Assembly (NCBI GenBank): GCA_016195565.1
Contig: JACPZK010000020.1
Location: forward strand, 1 to 47,060
Length of the DNA: 47,060 bases
From: Nitrospirota bacterium
GTDB taxonomy: Bacteria > Nitrospirota > Thermodesulfovibrionia > Thermodesulfovibrionales > UBA1546
Reading direction: 5' to 3'
Positions 32,520-40,786 of the stretch are shown in pieces. The notes under the pieces were generated by a model that saw nothing but the letters and a program-made list of their open reading frames with translations, was not told where the DNA came from and did no database searches. Each line of letters starts with the position of its first letter. Within the stretch, counting starts at the first letter, position 1. A program made the position numbers and the translations under genes.

Positions 32520-32548
32520 TTGACAAGCCTTTAATAGTATAGTAGTAT
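32520..32548 (+). promoter_or_regulatory. Sigma70-like promoter of the chemoreceptor gene
   Basis: A perfect TTGACA (32520-32525) is followed after 17 bases by TAGTAT (32543-32548), about 58 bases before the start codon at 32607, which has a GGGAGG site. The rest of the 227-bp gap shows nothing else I can name. Confidence 0.6.
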
Positions 32549-32606
32549 TTATCAATGATTAAGACTTTCAGCTTTGAATCAATTAAAGAATGGATAGGGA
32601 GGTAGT

Positions 32607-34412
32607 ATGGTAAAGCTGAGTATTACCAAGAAGTTTTTTATTATTGGTTTGATAATGGTAGCCGCATTTTTTGCGGCAATTGGAATTACCCTTATAGCAG
32701 CAAGGGATATAAATGACACATTCAGGGATTTTGTTCAAAAGGAACAGTCCCTGCTGATATCACTTCACAGCATGCACGCCTTTGGGCTTCAGGGAGCCGG
32801 TTCTACAAGACAGATAGTTGTTGCGCCGAATGATAAGGCATCCGTAGATTTTTATAAAAAGGCTAATGATGAGTTTGTAAAAGCTAACGAAGAGGCGCTC
32901 AGAGTTGCTCCGCCGGAGATAACCGCGGAATTAAAAAACATCTCATCTGAATGGAAGGACCTGCATAAAATAAGATTACAAATCCAGAGTCTTGCTATAG
33001 AAGGAAAACCAAAAGATGCGATTGCACTCCTTACCTCTGCTGAAACGCCGAAGTGGCGAAGTTTCAGGGAAAAAATCCTTAATATGATAACGGTACAGAG
33101 AGATAAGGCCATGACAACCCAAAAACAGGTGGAATCTCTGACATATGAAAGAATGCTGTTAAGCGTAATTATTGCTACAGCTGCATTACTGATATCCGGG
33201 GTGATCTTCTACCTGTTTATCTTCAGGCAGATAGCACGCCCTATTCGTGACCTCACTAAGGTAGCAAAGGCTATGGGTGAAGGAGACTTATCCAGAAAGA
33301 TTAGGTGGACGAGGGGTGATGAACTTGGCGAACTGGCAAAGACCCTTAATGATGCCATTGACAGGCTTAAGGGATTCGTCCAGAGCGAGGAAGAAAGAAC
33401 CATGTCCCAGGAAAATATCATTAATTTCTTGAACCTCTTAAGCTCTGCCTCTGAAGGAGACCTTACTCAAAAAGCTGAGGTCACACCTGACATCTTTGGC
33501 TCCATTGGAGACGCCTTTAATCTCATGGTAGAGGGCCTCACAGACCTCATCGAAAAGGTTAGAAGCTCAGCTCAAGATGCCAACATGAAGAGTTCAAAGA
33601 TATTGAGCGTCCTTAAGGAAATGGAAGAGAATTCCGAGATACAGACTGTCGAGGTCAGGCATGCAAGGGGGGCTGTAGAGGATGCTGCTCAATCTGCAAC
33701 AGATATTACTGAGAAGACCAGACAGGCGCGAAAGATTTCTGAGATGGTAGTTAAGGCGATATATAAAGGTAATAGATTAGTGCTTGAATCCATGGACGGA
33801 GTGCAACTCATAAGAGTTACTGTCCAGGCCATAAATAAAAGGATGAAGTATCTTTCCGAGAGGTTGATGGAGATCGGAACAATCTCACAGCTTATCACAG
33901 AGGTTGCGAATAGAACTAACCTCCTGGCCATAAATGCATCCATAGAGGCAGCCAGGGCGGGTGAGCAGGGCAAGGGTTTTGTTGTTATAGCTGAGGAGAT
34001 CAGATCTCTTGCTGAAAGGGCTACAAAATCCACAAAACAGATTGGAGAGATACTAAGCGCCATACAGCTGGAGTCTGCAGGGGTTACAAAGCACCTCGAA
34101 GAAGAGACCAAATATGTTGAGATGGAGACCAAACTTGCAACAGACACAGGAGCTGCCTTCAAAGAGATAGATGCCTCCATAAAAGATACGGTAACAGTTA
34201 TATCAGAGATTGATACATCTGCAAATACCCAGAAAGAACTCACATCCAGGGTCATCCTTTCCACGGAAGAGGTCCAGAGGATAACCAGAGAGATGCTGAA
34301 CCTCGTTAAGGATGTCTCGAACATCTCGGCGTCCCTTTCGGCCACATCCAATGTCCTCATATCTTCTGTTGAACGATTTAAATTACCTGAAACAGAGAAG
34401 GTTAAGGTATAA
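32607..34412 (+). CDS. Methyl-accepting chemotaxis protein (4HB-HAMP-signalling domain)
   Basis: The receptor has 601 residues. A first membrane helix (about 8-30) precedes a periplasmic helical region of about 160 residues that resembles a four-helix-bundle sensor. A second membrane helix (about 192-212) is followed by a HAMP domain (RQIARPIRDLTKVAKAMGEGDL), a second HAMP-like linker (EGDLTQKAEVTPDIFGSI) and the signalling hairpin with tip EVANRTNLLAINASIEAARAGE. The two-HAMP layout and short cytoplasmic domain are PilJ/FrzCD-like. No CheR-docking pentapeptide is visible at the end (LPETEKVKV). It is convergent with the CheA gene and probably feeds that operon. Confidence 0.9.
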   Translation: MVKLSITKKFFIIGLIMVAAFFAAIGITLIAARDINDTFRDFVQKEQSLLISLHSMHAFGLQGAGSTRQIVVAPNDKASVDFYKKANDEFVKANEEALRVAPPEITAELKNISSEWKDLHKIRLQIQSLAIEGKPKDAIALLTSAETPKWRSFREKILNMITVQRDKAMTTQKQVESLTYERMLLSVIIATAALLISGVIFYLFIFRQIARPIRDLTKVAKAMGEGDLSRKIRWTRGDELGELAKTLNDAIDRLKGFVQSEEERTMSQENIINFLNLLSSASEGDLTQKAEVTPDIFGSIGDAFNLMVEGLTDLIEKVRSSAQDANMKSSKILSVLKEMEENSEIQTVEVRHARGAVEDAAQSATDITEKTRQARKISEMVVKAIYKGNRLVLESMDGVQLIRVTVQAINKRMKYLSERLMEIGTISQLITEVANRTNLLAINASIEAARAGEQGKGFVVIAEEIRSLAERATKSTKQIGEILSAIQLESAGVTKHLEEETKYVEMETKLATDTGAAFKEIDASIKDTVTVISEIDTSANTQKELTSRVILSTEEVQRITREMLNLVKDVSNISASLSATSNVLISSVERFKLPETEKVKV

Positions 34413-34425
34413 TCCAAAAGAGGGA

Positions 34426-34519
34426 TTGCTTCGCCTTCAGCTCGCAATGACAAATTAAGTGAGAACGGTTACTTTTGTCATTGCTTCGTCGTCCCGATTT
34501 ATCGGGACGACGAAGCAAT
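34426..34519. repeat. REP-related repeat with a 40-base perfect palindrome
   Basis: A half copy of the REP end (GATTGCTTCG...CTCGCAATGACAA, 34426-34453) is followed at 34480-34519 by a perfect 19-bp inverted repeat with a TT centre, running from ATTGCTTCGTCGTCCCGAT to its complement. It sits in the convergent gap and ends 1 base before the cheA stop codon. It has no T-run but could still stop transcription from both sides. Confidence 0.75.
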
Positions 34520-34520
34520 C

Positions 34521-36839
34521 TCAGGCGAGATCAACTGCAGATAGGTGTTTTCTCAAGATTTCTGAGAGAGACTTCTCGTCAAAGGGCTTAACAAGATAGT
34601 CTTCTGCACCGCTTTCCAGCGCCTTTTCTCTGTGTTTCTCAGCGCTTCTCGATGTAAGGACAATGACCGGTATCTCCTTCAATCTTTCTGAACTCTTTAT
34701 CCTGTTTATCAGTTCATAGCCATGCATCACAGGCATTTCGAGGTCTGTGATAATCATATCGACTGGTGTATCTTCGAGTATGTTCAACGCCTCAACACCA
34801 TTGGATGCGCTGTAGACCTTAAAACTCTTTGCCTCAAGGAAGGCGCTTACATATTTTCTAACACTCAGGGAATCATCAACAATGAGGATCCTCCTACCCC
34901 CATAACCTTCATCAGCCATAGGCCTGATGGCGACAGGCAGGATCTGTTCTTCAAATATCCTTATAGGGTTAATAACAAATCTCGCCCTTCCATTGCCTGA
35001 TATGGTCGTCCCGGAGTAAATATATAATCCTCCCAGGAAGCGATTCATTGGCTTTATTATGGCCTCTTCATGCCCTATTATCTCATCAACAATCAAGCCG
35101 GCCTTTTTGTCTGCAACATTGCATATAATTACAGGTCTGTTTGATCTATCTATCATGCTGACAGTACCAAACATCTCAGAAAGATTCTTGACATGAATCT
35201 CCCTATCCCTGTAATTTATCATCTCAGGTCTTCCATCTTCGGACTTAACATCTATTTCTATTATCTCTTCGATCAGACTTGCAGGTATCACAAACTCTAT
35301 ATTGCCGGAACTGAAGACTATCACATTTGTTATCGCAAGAGATGAAGGGACACTTAACCTGAATGTTGTGCTGCTGCCGACATCCGTATCCACTGCAACT
35401 GCACCACTAATGGCAGAGATCTGTCTCCTTACCGCACTCATCCCGATCCCTCTGCCTGATGCCATATCAGCGATCTCTGTGGTTGTAAAACCAGGCACAA
35501 AAATCAACGAAAGAAGCTCTTCTACTGAAGGTTTGTTCTCGATATTTAATAGACCCCTTTTAACAGCTTCCTCAAATAACCTATCCGTATTGATGCCCCT
35601 GCCATCGTCGTTTACCTCTATAACAATGGAATTTCCGTCTCTCCTTGCAGAGAGGAGAATCAACCCCTCCTCTTTCTTTCCCTTCTGCAACCTTTCATCT
35701 GACTTCTCTATGCCATGGCTTACGGCATTTCTTATTATGTGCATGAGTGGATCAAAGAGCCTCTCGAATATCACCTTGTCAATCTTTGTATCACCACCTG
35801 ATATAAGGACTTCAACCTTTTTGTCATCTTGTCTTGCCATATCTTTTATGGGTCTGACAAAACGTTTAAGCAATCTGCCTATCTCTATCATCCTGGCCTC
35901 AGAAATGTCAGACCTCAGAAGCTTTATCATGTTACCTATTGTCTTAACATCATCACCGAATGAATCAAAGAAAACGGAAAGCCCTTTCAGCGCCTCGGTT
36001 ATATCATTTGTTATCTCCTGAAGTTTTCTTGAAAAGAGATTCAGGTCATCGTATCTGTCGAATTCAAGTTCGCCAAACTCTGAGAGGAGGGGATCGATAT
36101 ATTTCAGATTCCCCGGTACGGAGGGCGCAGAGTAGGCATACCTTTCAGCAAAGTTACTGACCTCTTTAAGCAGCCTCCTCCCTGCAAAAAATATCTCATC
36201 CGATATCTCGCCGGTCTCCTTTGACCTCTGTAAAAGATAATTCTTCTTTATGGATATTTCACCTATGAGATTCAGCATCTCTTCAACCTTCTGGACATCA
36301 ACCTTGACAAAATTGTCTGAGAAGAACTCGAAGTCTTCCTTCCTTCTGCCAACTGCATCACGTTTTTCAGGAACTGCCGATATTGCAGGCTCCGGAGCAG
36401 CAGGAATCTCTTTAATCACCTCATCAGGAGTAGCAGCCTCTACCTTTTCACATGCCATCACCTCATCGATCCTCTGTAGCACCTGCTGTTCAACCCCTGC
36501 ATTTTCACCCCTGCCTTCTACGATGTCCTGAATAAGCCCCTTAATATTGTCGAGGATGTATGACAAAAGCTCAACAACCGCGCTGCCCGGCCGTGATATC
36601 CCATCCTTCAGATCCTCGAGTATATCCTCCATCTTATGGGCTATGTTACTCGTGGCCTTGAGTTTCAGAAGGGCTGCTGCACCTTTTAGCGTGTGGGCTG
36701 TCCTGTAGAGGTCTTCTATAAGAGTGCCACTATCAGGGGCGCTCTCAAGTTCAGAGATTCCCTTATCAAGGGTGTTTATGTGGTCCTCTGCCTCAGAAAG
36801 GAAGTATTTAAGCAGTTCTGAACGGTCAAACTGTGCCAT
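34521..36839 (-). CDS. Hybrid chemotaxis histidine kinase CheA-REC
   Basis: The 772-residue protein is organised as Hpt (residues 1-110, phospho-accepting His in TAHTLKGAA), linker, dimerisation region, HATPase (N box IIRNAVSHGIEK, G1 NDDGRGIN, G2 SGRGIGMSAVRR), CheW-like domain (about 500-640) and a C-terminal receiver domain (about 650-770, phospho-acceptor Asp in MIITDLEMP, Lys in LVKPFD). A receiver fused to CheA is typical of FrzE and ChpA rather than of flagellar CheA. It lies last in a six-gene operon and overlaps cheW by 14 bp. No CheR, CheB or CheY-P phosphatase gene is nearby, so adaptation must come from elsewhere or be absent. Confidence 0.93.
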   Translation of the reverse strand: MAQFDRSELLKYFLSEAEDHINTLDKGISELESAPDSGTLIEDLYRTAHTLKGAAALLKLKATSNIAHKMEDILEDLKDGISRPGSAVVELLSYILDNIKGLIQDIVEGRGENAGVEQQVLQRIDEVMACEKVEAATPDEVIKEIPAAPEPAISAVPEKRDAVGRRKEDFEFFSDNFVKVDVQKVEEMLNLIGEISIKKNYLLQRSKETGEISDEIFFAGRRLLKEVSNFAERYAYSAPSVPGNLKYIDPLLSEFGELEFDRYDDLNLFSRKLQEITNDITEALKGLSVFFDSFGDDVKTIGNMIKLLRSDISEARMIEIGRLLKRFVRPIKDMARQDDKKVEVLISGGDTKIDKVIFERLFDPLMHIIRNAVSHGIEKSDERLQKGKKEEGLILLSARRDGNSIVIEVNDDGRGINTDRLFEEAVKRGLLNIENKPSVEELLSLIFVPGFTTTEIADMASGRGIGMSAVRRQISAISGAVAVDTDVGSSTTFRLSVPSSLAITNVIVFSSGNIEFVIPASLIEEIIEIDVKSEDGRPEMINYRDREIHVKNLSEMFGTVSMIDRSNRPVIICNVADKKAGLIVDEIIGHEEAIIKPMNRFLGGLYIYSGTTISGNGRARFVINPIRIFEEQILPVAIRPMADEGYGGRRILIVDDSLSVRKYVSAFLEAKSFKVYSASNGVEALNILEDTPVDMIITDLEMPVMHGYELINRIKSSERLKEIPVIVLTSRSAEKHREKALESGAEDYLVKPFDEKSLSEILRKHLSAVDLA

Positions 36840-37269
36840 AATGGGGCTCCTTTACGCGAAAGGCCTGGAAAAAACTCTTTACGTGTATTATATCATCAGC
36901 AGGGATATCAGAGCCAAAGGTGACAAAGTATGGGAGCGTTTCAGAGATAAAACCTATATTTTCGTTTATAGTCTCTCTAAGAAGTTCAACCTCAAGATCG
37001 ACAACGACAAGCTTGGCATCACTATATTCAGGTTTCCCTGCGGGATAAATCTTTGATAGGTCTATTGCAGGGACTATCCTGCCGCGGATCGGAACTACCC
37101 CGTATATATATTCGGGTGCCGTCGGAACAGGATACAGGGGATTTAGATCGACAATCTCTCTCACATGTTCTACAGGCAGAAGGAAATCCTTCTCGCCTAC
37201 CTTGACGACACAGTAGGTAGATTCTTCTATTGTTCCTTCGTCGATCTGGTTTTCAATCTCATCCTTCAT
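36826..37269 (-). CDS. CheW-like coupling protein
   Basis: The 147-residue protein is a single CheW domain: CVVKVGEKDFLLPVEHVREIV, then PTAPEYIYGVVPIRGRIVPAIDLSKIY. It couples receptor and CheA. The short acidic N-terminus is like that of PilI proteins. It overlaps the upstream response regulator by 4 bp and cheA by 14 bp. Confidence 0.9.
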   Translation of the reverse strand: MKDEIENQIDEGTIEESTYCVVKVGEKDFLLPVEHVREIVDLNPLYPVPTAPEYIYGVVPIRGRIVPAIDLSKIYPAGKPEYSDAKLVVVDLEVELLRETINENIGFISETLPYFVTFGSDIPADDIIHVKSFFQAFRVKEPHYGTV

Positions 37270-37631
37270 GGATTCAGGTGTTTCTTTACTGCAAGCAGCA
37301 GGTCTATGGGTTCACATGGTTTTGTCAGGTATTCATCCGCCCCCTGTTTTTCGCCCCAGAGCTTATCACTCATCTGGTCCTTTGATGTTAACATGATTAC
37401 GGGGATACTCTTCAACCTTTCGTCTTTCTTAATCGCCCTGCATACCTGAAGCCCGTTTTTCTTTGGCATTATAACATCGAGGATTATCAGGTCAAAGGGC
37501 TCGTTTTTGACCATTCTCTCTGCCTCTTCCCCATCCATCGCAACTGATAGGTCATGCCCTGTATCAGCCAGCACAGACTTTATATACTGGAGGTCTGTAG
37601 CGCTGTCCTCAGCAATCAGAATCCTTGCCAT
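37266..37631 (-). CDS. Single-domain response regulator (PilG/PilH-like)
   Basis: The 121-residue stand-alone receiver domain starts ARILIAEDSATDLQYIKS. The phospho-acceptor Asp is in DLIILDVIMPKKNG, Thr in VIMLTSK, and Lys in YLTKPCEP. No output domain follows, so it acts by protein contact, as CheY, PilG and PilH do. It lies between the REC-PATAN gene and cheW in the operon. Confidence 0.9.
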   Translation of the reverse strand: MARILIAEDSATDLQYIKSVLADTGHDLSVAMDGEEAERMVKNEPFDLIILDVIMPKKNGLQVCRAIKKDERLKSIPVIMLTSKDQMSDKLWGEKQGADEYLTKPCEPIDLLLAVKKHLNP

Positions 37632-37644
37632 TTAGCCTCCTCAT

Positions 37645-38931
37645 TTATTTTTTCTTTAGAATTCCAACCTTTGTCAGCGTATAGAAAATCCTTTTCGCTT
37701 CTCTCTCCTCTATGGCGCTCTTTTTTATTATATCTCCGAGGTTTCTTTTTCCATCAACGAGAGAGAATATCTTCAGTTCATTTTCATCGAGATTGATATC
37801 ATCTACCGCTACATCTGTCAGAAGCCTTGTAAGAACGATGCCGTTATCCTGGAACATCTTGGCTGCAAACCTCTTCTCATCAACTCTTCTTGCACCTTCT
37901 AAAATGAGATGAGAGGCCTTGACCCTTAAAGGTATGTCTGAGAAATTTTCAGGAATCGGCATCTTCTCAAAGAAGAAGTTCCCTGCCTCGAGCTCCATCG
38001 TCGAGTAGATGGCATCGTCTATACGCTCCTTTAAGATAGCCATAATCTCGTCTTCAGAAAGGATGCCCTCATTCACAAAGGCCCTGAGAATGGGAACCCC
38101 TGTCGCCTTCGATGCCTTAAATGCTCGGTTAAATACCTTCCTCGGGATGTTCTTTCTCTTTTCAAGCAGGTCTCCGGAAAGGAACCCCTTTCCCTGCTTA
38201 CTCGTTGAGGCGTAAACTATACCTCCTTTATCAAAATATATTTCTGAACTTAGAACAGGTGAATAGATAGATAGTTTTCCGGTTGCTTTAGCGGTATCGC
38301 TTAACTGAAAAATATCGAAAAGACTGAAATCAGAAAGATCTCCCGACAAGGCGATGCCAGGCGCTCTAATTACCCCTGTCTGCTTCAAAATATCCGCAAT
38401 GCTTTTCTGAAGCAAGACAGGAAACTCCTTGTAAAAATATCTTCGTATTATCCTGTCAACAGTCTCACCAATATCAGATGTGTAAACTGCCCCTGCAATA
38501 TCGGGTGCAATATCGGGTGCCTCCATCGCCTCGGATACAGATGCATCCCCGGCCCTCTGTGATTGGACGATCGAGTTCACCTTCTCGACGAGTTCATCGG
38601 GTTGAAAGGGCTTTATAAAATAGTCCACCACACCGAACTTCTCTGTGAACTTCTCTCCCACATCCTCGCCCTTTGCGGTGATGAGTATAACAGGGACATT
38701 CTTGAGGAATCGGTTGTTTCTCACCATTTTACAGAACTGATAGCCGTTCATCCTCGGCATTATAAAGTCAACAAGTATTACTGAGGGCAGTACCTCCTCG
38801 GCGATCTTCAGGCCCTCCTCCCCGTCTTCTGCTGTATAAACCTTATATCCCTCTTCCTGAAGGACAATCTCAGCCAGTTTTCTTACAGTGGGGCTGTCAT
38901 CTATAACAACAACTTTTCCTTTACCCATCAC
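37645..38931 (-). CDS. Response regulator with DUF4388 (PATAN) output region
   Basis: The 428-residue protein has an N-terminal receiver (residues 1-125, VVVIDDSPTVRKLAE, acceptor Asp in VILVDFIMPRMNG, FIKPFQPDEL). After a linker, from about 190, comes a DUF4388/PATAN domain (GDLSDFSLFDIFQLSDTAKATGKLSI...IYFDKGGIVYA). A winged-helix-like C-terminal end (SLVDGKRNLGDIIKKSAI...LTKVGILKKK) follows. PATAN proteins mediate protein contacts in twitching and phototaxis systems. It overlaps the DUF3365 gene by 4 bp, so signal input and regulator are co-translated. Confidence 0.85.
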   Translation of the reverse strand: MMGKGKVVVIDDSPTVRKLAEIVLQEEGYKVYTAEDGEEGLKIAEEVLPSVILVDFIMPRMNGYQFCKMVRNNRFLKNVPVILITAKGEDVGEKFTEKFGVVDYFIKPFQPDELVEKVNSIVQSQRAGDASVSEAMEAPDIAPDIAGAVYTSDIGETVDRIIRRYFYKEFPVLLQKSIADILKQTGVIRAPGIALSGDLSDFSLFDIFQLSDTAKATGKLSIYSPVLSSEIYFDKGGIVYASTSKQGKGFLSGDLLEKRKNIPRKVFNRAFKASKATGVPILRAFVNEGILSEDEIMAILKERIDDAIYSTMELEAGNFFFEKMPIPENFSDIPLRVKASHLILEGARRVDEKRFAAKMFQDNGIVLTRLLTDVAVDDINLDENELKIFSLVDGKRNLGDIIKKSAIEEREAKRIFYTLTKVGILKKK

Positions 38932-39812
38932 TTTTTCCTCATAATAGCCATCGCCTTTGCAAGGCTTACTTTCATCCTTGTGAAGGCATCTGCAATAGTC
39001 CTTATCTCATCATTGGTATTGACAATAAACTCTTTATCGAACCACCCTCGACTTACCTTATCCGCCACATCCGCAAAATGTTCTATTGGTTTAATTATAC
39101 TGGCTATAATCAATCTGTCGATGACAATTATCACCACAAAGAAGAATACGCTGTATATTATAGAAAACAGGACAAGGGCCTTTCTTGCATTCTGTATCGG
39201 GACGTCAGCAGGTACATAGACGGCAGCAACAGTCTGAATCTCGCCCACCTTCCAGCCATAACCATTGGTTGTCCCATATTTCTCCTGCACCTCAGGAGGC
39301 GCAAATGCAGGGTCACCGTGGCATCTGAGACAGTCCGGTTTTACCTCCACCGGCCTCATTACCACATAGAAGCTGCTTGCGCCTATCTGTTTATAACCCC
39401 TCCATTCCTTTGTTAGTTTGCCTGCCCGAAACCCTTCTATTTTCTCCCTTTCAAAATCATCGGCCTTGTATACGAGGTTCAGGGGATTAAGGGTTGCCTC
39501 CTTAAAGGAGTAATTCGGAAGCTTTTCCCTGATCCTTTTTTCTATACCCTTTGCCACAAAGGTGGCAGACATAGCCTCAACAACGAACTTGGTTGGCAGC
39601 TCTTTGGTGACCACAGGCCTAAGGACTTCGCCCGTGTATTTCCTTGCTCCTTCCATCGCAGCCAGCATGATATTTGACTCCTCAAGTATCTCCCTTACCG
39701 CATTCTGTTTAAGAATGTAATAACTCCCCAGAATTATAACGGGAAGAGAAAGAACATAAACAATTAGCATAATGACTGTAAACCTTGCCCTTAACTTAAG
39801 GTTTTTAAGCAT
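38928..39812 (-). CDS. DUF3365 (Tll0287-like) heme-type sensor with HAMP domain
   Basis: The 294-residue protein has an N-terminal membrane helix (about 12-33), an extracytoplasmic DUF3365/Tll0287-like domain containing one c-type heme motif CLRCH (about residue 160, in PVEVKPDCLRCHGDP), a second membrane helix (about 215-238) and a HAMP domain (IIKPIEHFADVADKVSRGW) at the C-terminus. No kinase or methyl-accepting part follows. It is probably a redox or gas sensor that signals through a partner, possibly the PATAN regulator next to it or the MCP. Heme attachment would need a cytochrome c maturation system, which is not in this window. Confidence 0.85.
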   Translation of the reverse strand: MLKNLKLRARFTVIMLIVYVLSLPVIILGSYYILKQNAVREILEESNIMLAAMEGARKYTGEVLRPVVTKELPTKFVVEAMSATFVAKGIEKRIREKLPNYSFKEATLNPLNLVYKADDFEREKIEGFRAGKLTKEWRGYKQIGASSFYVVMRPVEVKPDCLRCHGDPAFAPPEVQEKYGTTNGYGWKVGEIQTVAAVYVPADVPIQNARKALVLFSIIYSVFFFVVIIVIDRLIIASIIKPIEHFADVADKVSRGWFDKEFIVNTNDEIRTIADAFTRMKVSLAKAMAIMRKK

Positions 39813-39858
39813 TCAATGTTACCTCCCTTATTGAGCTTACACGCCATGATAAAGTTTT

Positions 39859-40398
39859 TTATTTTATCCCCCTTCTATATTTTGCCCTAAAGGCCTCCTG
39901 TTGTTTAGCAGGCAGCTCCTTTATAAGAGACTCTAATAAATAGGAATAATCCTCCGATGGCATGGGTTTCCCCCGGCTGGAGGATATTTCAGAGAAGATA
40001 TTATCTACAATCATTTTCCCTATAGGTCCAATTAAATCTATAAACTCTTCTTCAACATCCGTAATCACGGAAGGCTGGATGTTGACACCATGTGTTGAAG
40101 GTATTCCTGCGTCAACCTCCATAGCACTCATTCCTGTATGCGCTATAAGCTTCTCAGTTAAAGGTGTGCTGGATTTTGTGGGGGGTTTCACGCCCCTTAC
40201 AAAGAAATGCTCAAGCGGAACTATGCTGTCTAATTTCTTAAGACATTCTTCATCTTTGCACGTGCCAAGATTTAGAGAGACAACCTCACCGCTGCCGAAA
40301 TAAATCTTAAGGAGATGGCTTTCACCCTCTACTTTAATCGAAAGAAGCCCTGAATCCTTTGTCCGTATATATTTTGTTATAATATCCGATAGATTCAT
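39859..40398 (-). CDS. DUF4388-like chemosensory accessory protein
   Basis: The first gene of the chemosensory operon encodes 179 residues. The N-terminal 75 (TKDSGLLSIKVEGESHLLKIYFGSGEVVSLNLG) look like half of a DUF4388/PATAN beta domain. The C-terminal part has an acidic helix pair with EEEFIDLIGPIGKMIVDNI, similar to domains found next to DUF4388 in twitching regulators. No catalytic motif is seen. It has an AAGGAGG site and is followed by 46 bp and the DUF3365 gene. Its role is inferred from the operon. Confidence 0.6.
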   Translation of the reverse strand: MNLSDIITKYIRTKDSGLLSIKVEGESHLLKIYFGSGEVVSLNLGTCKDEECLKKLDSIVPLEHFFVRGVKPPTKSSTPLTEKLIAHTGMSAMEVDAGIPSTHGVNIQPSVITDVEEEFIDLIGPIGKMIVDNIFSEISSSRGKPMPSEDYSYLLESLIKELPAKQQEAFRAKYRRGIK

Positions 40399-40480
40399 CA
40401 GCCTCCTTAAGCATCTTTAAATTGAGGGATCATAACCTAAAAAATACTTATCAGTCCTGATTCAACAGCCCCATAGGCTT

Positions 40481-40508
40481 TTTATAGTATATATGGTAAC
40501 TACTACAA
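40481..40508 (-). promoter_or_regulatory. Possible promoter of the chemosensory operon
   Basis: On the minus strand TTGTAG (40508-40503) is followed after 16 bases by TATAAA (40486-40481), about 83 bases before the start codon at 40398. The surrounding 180-bp gap is AT-rich and shows no clearer promoter. Confidence 0.35.
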
Positions 40509-40715
40509 GTTGGAAAGTCAAGGAATGCTATAACAATAATTGCGAAGAGGAAACTTTCTGTAAAGGAGGAGTGACGACAATACTACAAATTAAGCAATGC
40601 TAACGCTTTTCTCAGTAAACTAAGCCCCTTTATCTCCTCATCTATCAATGGGAACCGAAGCACAGGAAGGTTAAATTTCTTATGGCTTTCCATCAGATAC
40701 CGCATCTGCATTATC

Positions 40716-40740
40716 AAACGGCAGGCTCTTCTTGCCGTTT
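40716..40740. terminator. Hairpin downstream of the arsenic operon
   Basis: AAACGGCA and TGCCGTTT form a perfect 8-bp stem with a 9-base loop. On the plus strand a short run of T follows. It lies beyond the acr3 stop and with the next palindrome probably insulates the arsenic and chemosensory operons. Confidence 0.5.
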
Positions 40741-40747
40741 TTATGAA

Positions 40748-40785
40748 GCAGATAGGCATTTTGTTTTCCATAAATGCCTATCTGC
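40748..40785. terminator. 14-bp perfect inverted repeat just after acr3
   Basis: GCAGATAGGCATTT (40748-40761) and its complement (40772-40785) flank a 10-base loop, ending one base before the acr3 stop codon at 40787. The position suits a terminator or 3' stabiliser of the acr3 message. Confidence 0.6.
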
Positions 40786-40786
40786 T

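Noticed and set aside
33689-34453. 254-codon frame opposite the chemoreceptor
   Set aside because: It is the antisense shadow of the MCP signalling domain, and its product is Ser/Ile-rich without motifs.
35302-36021. 239-codon frame opposite cheA
   Set aside because: It is the antisense shadow of conserved CheA domains, with low-complexity Ser/Leu-rich composition.
40583-40771. 62-codon frame on the minus strand between the arsenic and chemosensory operons
   Set aside because: Its first half is encoded by two terminator-like hairpins, it has no ribosome site, and I recognise no family.
40748-40785. Possible ArsR operator
   Set aside because: The palindrome lies downstream of acr3, not near the promoter of the operon; a terminator role is more likely.
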